From NCBI RefSeq assembly GCF_937967675.1, contig NZ_CALBSN010000041.1, forward strand, positions 1-25,662: a stretch of 25,662 nt of DNA, read 5' to 3'. The stretch is from an uncultured Flavobacterium sp. (lineage in GTDB: Bacteria; Bacteroidota; Bacteroidia; Flavobacteriales; Flavobacteriaceae). Below are positions 22,229 to 25,662 of the stretch, in pieces; the first letter of the stretch is position 1; each line of letters opens with the position of its first letter. Below the pieces are notes generated by a model. That model did not search any database and was not told the DNA's origin. It saw only the letters and a program-made list of their open reading frames with translations. A program made the position numbers and the translations under genes.

Positions 22229-24169
22229 ATGAGTGAAGAAAATAAAAAAGGGAGTTATTCAGCCGACAGTATTCAGGCATTAGAAGGAATGGAGCACGTA
22301 AGAATGCGTCCTTCCATGTATATTGGAGATACTGGAGTTCGTGGATTACACCATTTAGTTTATGAAGTTGTTGATAACTCAATCGATGAGGCTTTAGCTG
22401 GACATTGTGATACGATTTATGTAGCCATTAATGAAGATAATTCTATTTCTGTTGAAGATAACGGACGTGGAATCCCAGTAGATATTCACAAAAAAGAAGG
22501 TGTTTCGGCTCTTGAGGTTGTAATGACTAAAATTGGAGCAGGAGGTAAGTTCGACAAAGATTCTTACAAGGTTTCTGGAGGTCTTCATGGGGTTGGGGTA
22601 TCGTGTGTTAACGCACTTTCTGATCATTTAAGAGCTACAGTTCACAGAGAAGGTAAAATTTACGAACAAGAATACGAAAGAGGAAAAGCGCTTTATCCGG
22701 TAAAGCAAATTGGTACTACAGACAAGAGAGGAACAGTCGTTACTTTCAAACCTGATGGTACTATTTTTACGCAAACTTTAGAATATTCTTACGATACGTT
22801 AGCGGCTCGTTTACGTGAACTTTCTTTCTTGAATAAAGGAATTACTATCACGTTAACAGATAAACGTGATATCGATGATAAAGGACAGCCAAGAACAGAA
22901 ACTTTCCATTCTCAAGAAGGTTTAAAAGAATTCGTTAAGTTTTTAGATGGAAATCGTGTGCCAATTATTGGTCACGTAATTTCAATGGAAAACGAAAAAG
23001 GCGAAATTCCAGTTGAGGTAGCTTTGATTTATAATGAAAGTTATACAGAGAACATCTTTTCTTATGTAAATAATATCAATACACACGAAGGAGGAACGCA
23101 TTTGCAAGGTTTCCGTATGGGATTAACGCGTACGTTGAAAAAATATGCAGACGCTTCTGGATTGTTAGATAAATTGAAATTCGAAATTTCGGGAGACGAC
23201 TTCCGTGAAGGTTTAACTGCGATTATTTCGGTAAAAGTAGCAGAACCTCAATTCGAAGGTCAAACCAAAACTAAACTTGGAAATAGAGAAGTAGTTTCTC
23301 CTGTTTCACAAGCAGTGGCTGAAATGCTTGAAAATTATTTGGAAGAAAATCCAAACGATGCGAAAATCATTGTTCAAAAAGTAATTTTGGCAGCTCAAGC
23401 GCGTCATGCAGCGAAAAAAGCGCGTGAAATGGTACAACGTAAAACCGTTATGGGCGGTGGAGGTTTACCAGGTAAATTATCCGATTGTTCGGAACAAGAT
23501 CCAGCAAGATGTGAGATTTTCCTAGTTGAGGGAGATTCGGCAGGTGGAACTGCAAAACAAGGTCGTGATAGAGCGTTTCAAGCGATTTTGCCTTTGCGTG
23601 GTAAGATTTTGAACGTAGAAAAAGCGATGCAACATAAAGTATTTGAAAACGAAGAGATTCGTAATATTTTCACCGCTTTAGGAGTTACAGTAGGAACAGA
23701 AGAAGATAGCAAAGCGTTGAATTTATCAAAATTAAGATATCATAAAGTAGTAATCATGTGTGATGCCGATGTCGATGGTTCTCACATTGCTACTTTGATT
23801 TTGACGTTCTTCTTTAGATATATGAAAGAGTTAATTGAAAACGGACACGTTTATATTGCAACTCCTCCTTTATATATGGTGAAAAAAGGAAATAAAAAAG
23901 AATATGCTTGGACGGATGATCAACGTGATGTAGCTAACGAAAGAATGGGCGGAAGTGCTGCAATTCAACGTTATAAAGGTCTTGGGGAGATGAACGCTGA
24001 GCAATTATGGGAAACTACCATGAATCCTGATTTCAGAACGTTACGCCAAGTGACTATCGATAGCTTATCAGAAGCGGATAGAATCTTCTCTATGTTAATG
24101 GGAGATGAAGTGCCGCCTCGTAGAGAATTTATTGAGAAAAATGCTGCTTACGCTAAAATTGATGCATAA
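22229..24169 (+). CDS. gyrB: DNA gyrase subunit B
   Basis: A 646-residue type IIA topoisomerase ATPase subunit of standard bacterial length. It shows the GHKL ATPase motifs EVVDNSIDEALAG (Asn-containing Bergerat fold), DNGRGIPVD and GGLHGVGVSCVNALS, then the transducer with KTKLGNREV, and the TOPRIM domain with LVEGDSAGG (around 432) and CDADVDGSHI (around 511). The C-terminus contains QRYKGLGEMNAEQLWETTM, typical of GyrB, not ParE. With GyrA it introduces negative supercoils using ATP. It has its own promoter after the asnB terminator. Its last bases overlap the next gene by 8 bp (ATGCATAA), so the two are translationally coupled. ParE is the main alternative, but the motif wording favours GyrB. 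Confidence 0.95.
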   Translation: MSEENKKGSYSADSIQALEGMEHVRMRPSMYIGDTGVRGLHHLVYEVVDNSIDEALAGHCDTIYVAINEDNSISVEDNGRGIPVDIHKKEGVSALEVVMTKIGAGGKFDKDSYKVSGGLHGVGVSCVNALSDHLRATVHREGKIYEQEYERGKALYPVKQIGTTDKRGTVVTFKPDGTIFTQTLEYSYDTLAARLRELSFLNKGITITLTDKRDIDDKGQPRTETFHSQEGLKEFVKFLDGNRVPIIGHVISMENEKGEIPVEVALIYNESYTENIFSYVNNINTHEGGTHLQGFRMGLTRTLKKYADASGLLDKLKFEISGDDFREGLTAIISVKVAEPQFEGQTKTKLGNREVVSPVSQAVAEMLENYLEENPNDAKIIVQKVILAAQARHAAKKAREMVQRKTVMGGGGLPGKLSDCSEQDPARCEIFLVEGDSAGGTAKQGRDRAFQAILPLRGKILNVEKAMQHKVFENEEIRNIFTALGVTVGTEEDSKALNLSKLRYHKVVIMCDADVDGSHIATLILTFFFRYMKELIENGHVYIATPPLYMVKKGNKKEYAWTDDQRDVANERMGGSAAIQRYKGLGEMNAEQLWETTMNPDFRTLRQVTIDSLSEADRIFSMLMGDEVPPRREFIEKNAAYAKIDA

Positions 24170-25172
24170 AGCGGTAACTACATTAGGGTTGATTATGGCA
24201 TTCCTTTTTACACAAAAAAGTGAAGCTCAAACTTCTCCACAAGACATTCAACAAATAGGGTATCTGTTATCAGATGCCCTTTTGTATTCTCAGCAATATA
24301 TAGTTCCTGCTACTGATGCTGCGGTTTATCAAGCTTCAGCAGCTTGGGTAATGTCACCTAAAAAACGAAAAAAATGGGATGTAAATTTAGGTTTGCATAC
24401 TAATATTTTCTTTGTTCCAAAAGCGGATAGAACATTCCAAATTCAAAATTCTGATTTTCAATTTTTTGAGATTGAAGGCGCGACTTCAGCTACAGTTCCA
24501 ACGGCTTTAGGAAATGATAATCAAGTGTATTTGGTAGGGGAATTAGGGGGAGAGCAAGTGCGTTTCAAAACACCTGAAGGAATAAATCAAGAAACAGTAA
24601 TTTATCCTTATCTACAAGGTGGAATCGAACTACCATACGGATTTGAATTTATCGCTCGATATTCAACAAAAACAAAATTAAAAAGAGGTGATTATCAAGT
24701 GTATGGTTTTGGATTAAAACACAACTTTAGTCAGTATTTTTCTAAAATGGAAGATAATAAAATTTATTTTTCAGTAGCTGCTATCTATTCGAAAGAAGAT
24801 ATTAGTTTTGATTTTTTAGATATAAATACAGCTTATGGAAATTTAGGAATCAATAATTTGAATGGTTTGGTAGATACCTTTCATTTTCAATTAAGTGCTT
24901 CAAAAGAATTCAAACGCTTTGAGTTGATTACCAATTTTATCCTGAATCACAGCGCATTTGAATATGTTGTAAGTGGTAATAAAGGTTCTATTGAGGAAGT
25001 ATTTCCAGTTCAAAATATAATTAATGGACTTCTAAAGCGAGTTGCAAAAGACAAAACTAATATTTTAGGAGAAATTTCGGGTAGATATCAAATAAGCAAA
25101 ATTTATCTGCAAAGTTCAATTGCTTTTGGTAAATTTGTAAACGGAAATATTGGTGTTCAATATCAATTTTAA
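24162..25172 (+). CDS. Exported protein of unknown function, gyrB-linked (DUF6588-like?)
   Basis: I start at ATG 24162 (336 residues), not at the in-frame ATG 24105 inside gyrB, because the shorter version opens with a good signal peptide (MHKAVTTLGLIMAFLFTQ, cut after SEAQ). The mature protein has alternating beta strands: LQGGIELPYGFEFIARYST, YQVYGFGLKHNFSQYF, YFSVAAIYSK, and ends in a C-terminal Phe (NIGVQYQF), as outer-membrane barrels do. It fits a small outer-membrane barrel or lipid/hydrophobic-ligand binding barrel. I recall a DUF6588 family of this shape between gyrB and mdh in flavobacteria, but cannot verify it. It shares 8 bp with gyrB and ends 27 bp before mdh. Confidence 0.75.
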   Translation: MHKAVTTLGLIMAFLFTQKSEAQTSPQDIQQIGYLLSDALLYSQQYIVPATDAAVYQASAAWVMSPKKRKKWDVNLGLHTNIFFVPKADRTFQIQNSDFQFFEIEGATSATVPTALGNDNQVYLVGELGGEQVRFKTPEGINQETVIYPYLQGGIELPYGFEFIARYSTKTKLKRGDYQVYGFGLKHNFSQYFSKMEDNKIYFSVAAIYSKEDISFDFLDINTAYGNLGINNLNGLVDTFHFQLSASKEFKRFELITNFILNHSAFEYVVSGNKGSIEEVFPVQNIINGLLKRVAKDKTNILGEISGRYQISKIYLQSSIAFGKFVNGNIGVQYQF

Positions 25173-25199
25173 TTTAACAATTTTAATATACACAACAAA

Positions 25200-25662
25200 A
25201 TGAAAGTAACAATAGTTGGTGCGGGTAACGTAGGTGCAACATGTGCAGATGTTATTTCGTACAGAGGAATTGCAAGCGAAGTAGTATTAGTAGACATCAA
25301 AGAAGGTTTTGCTGAAGGTAAAGCGATGGATATCATGCAATGTGCTACAACAACTGTATTCAACACACAATTAAGCGGAACAACAGGTGATTATTCTAAA
25401 ACAGCGGGAAGTGATGTAGTAGTAATTACATCAGGTATTCCAAGAAAACCAGGAATGACTCGTGAAGAATTAATCGGAATCAATGCAGGAATCGTTAAAT
25501 CGGTTGCGGATAACGTATTAACTCATTCGCCAAATGCAATTATTGTAGTAGTGTCTAATCCAATGGATACAATGACCTATTTAACATTAAAAGCTACCGG
25601 ATTACCTAAAAACAGAGTAATTGGAATGGGTGGAGCTTTAGATAGTTCTCGTTTCAAATATT
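25200..25662 (+). CDS. mdh: Malate dehydrogenase, 5' part
   Basis: The first 154 codons of an LDH-like malate dehydrogenase; the remaining half is beyond the window. Visible features are the Rossmann dinucleotide motif GAGNVG (7-12), Asp32 in VLVDIKEG (NAD preference), SGIPRKPGMTR with substrate-binding Arg82 and Arg88, and VVSNPMDTMTYL. Arg82 with this loop sequence is typical of malate, not lactate, specificity. The enzyme interconverts malate and oxaloacetate in the citric acid cycle. Start ATG 25200, 27 bp after the preceding stop, with an A-rich leader (ACACAACAAA) of Bacteroidota type; no separate promoter or terminator is evident, so it may be co-transcribed from upstream. Confidence 0.93.
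   Translation, partial: MKVTIVGAGNVGATCADVISYRGIASEVVLVDIKEGFAEGKAMDIMQCATTTVFNTQLSGTTGDYSKTAGSDVVVITSGIPRKPGMTREELIGINAGIVKSVADNVLTHSPNAIIVVVSNPMDTMTYLTLKATGLPKNRVIGMGGALDSSRFKY

Noticed and set aside
24105..24161. Longer N-terminus for the gyrB-linked exported protein
   Set aside because: These codons lie within gyrB in another frame and would place Lys/Arg-rich residues ahead of a good signal peptide.
1..25662. Insertion sequences, prophage, toxin-antitoxin, defence system, tRNA or rRNA
   Set aside because: No transposase, integrase, phage structural gene, paired small genes or structural RNA signature was found; intergenic regions are short and are accounted for above.

Overview
The window looks like chromosome of a low-GC member of the Bacteroidota, most probably a Flavobacterium or close relative in the Flavobacteriaceae. 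Supporting signs are A/T-rich coding DNA, promoters with the Bacteroidota -7 box (TAnnTTTG) and no strong Shine-Dalgarno sites, a secreted protein with a gliding/type IX secretion C-terminal domain, a TonB-receptor-like barrel, and extragenic palindromes of a kind I associate with flavobacterial genomes. I see no phage, insertion sequence, CRISPR array, tRNA or rRNA.

Layout. (1) 1-4343, minus strand: the start and most of a large secreted tandem amidohydrolase (cut by the window edge), preceded by a type IX-secreted surface protein. (2) 4455-12042, mainly plus strand: a surface-polysaccharide cluster. A tightly packed operon encodes a FemAB/GNAT-like transferase, a PLP sugar aminotransferase of the FdtB/QdtB type, a hexapeptide acyltransferase, a WzxE-like flippase and a GT-C (GT39-like) membrane glycosyltransferase. 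A minus-strand GT4 glycosyltransferase interrupts it, and it resumes with a GT2 glycosyltransferase and an FdtA/QdtA-type sugar 3,4-ketoisomerase. (3) 12039-14544, minus strand: an operon of an FtsE-type ABC ATPase followed by two GT2 glycosyltransferases. (4) 14733-19566, plus strand: a 1003-residue periplasmic TPR protein and an outer-membrane barrel related to TonB-dependent receptors but with no recognisable plug. (5) 19667-25662, plus strand: a GreA-like factor, asparagine synthase B, DNA gyrase B, an exported protein overlapping gyrB, and the start of malate dehydrogenase.

How the genes work together. Ketoisomerase, aminotransferase and an acyltransferase together form the FdtA/FdtB/FdtC-type route from dTDP-4-keto-6-deoxyglucose to an N-acylated 3-amino-3,6-dideoxyhexose. 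The glycosyltransferases would build this sugar into a lipid-linked oligosaccharide, the flippase would move it across the inner membrane, and the GT-C enzyme could decorate it on the periplasmic side. The nucleotide-sugar supply genes (rmlA/rmlB), a priming transferase, a Wzy polymerase and a ligase are not visible and must lie elsewhere if the pathway is complete. The rest is mostly housekeeping. The least characterised parts are the TPR/barrel pair, the coupling of ftsE to glycosyltransferases, and the heptamer repeat array in the divergent promoter region near 10.8 kb.
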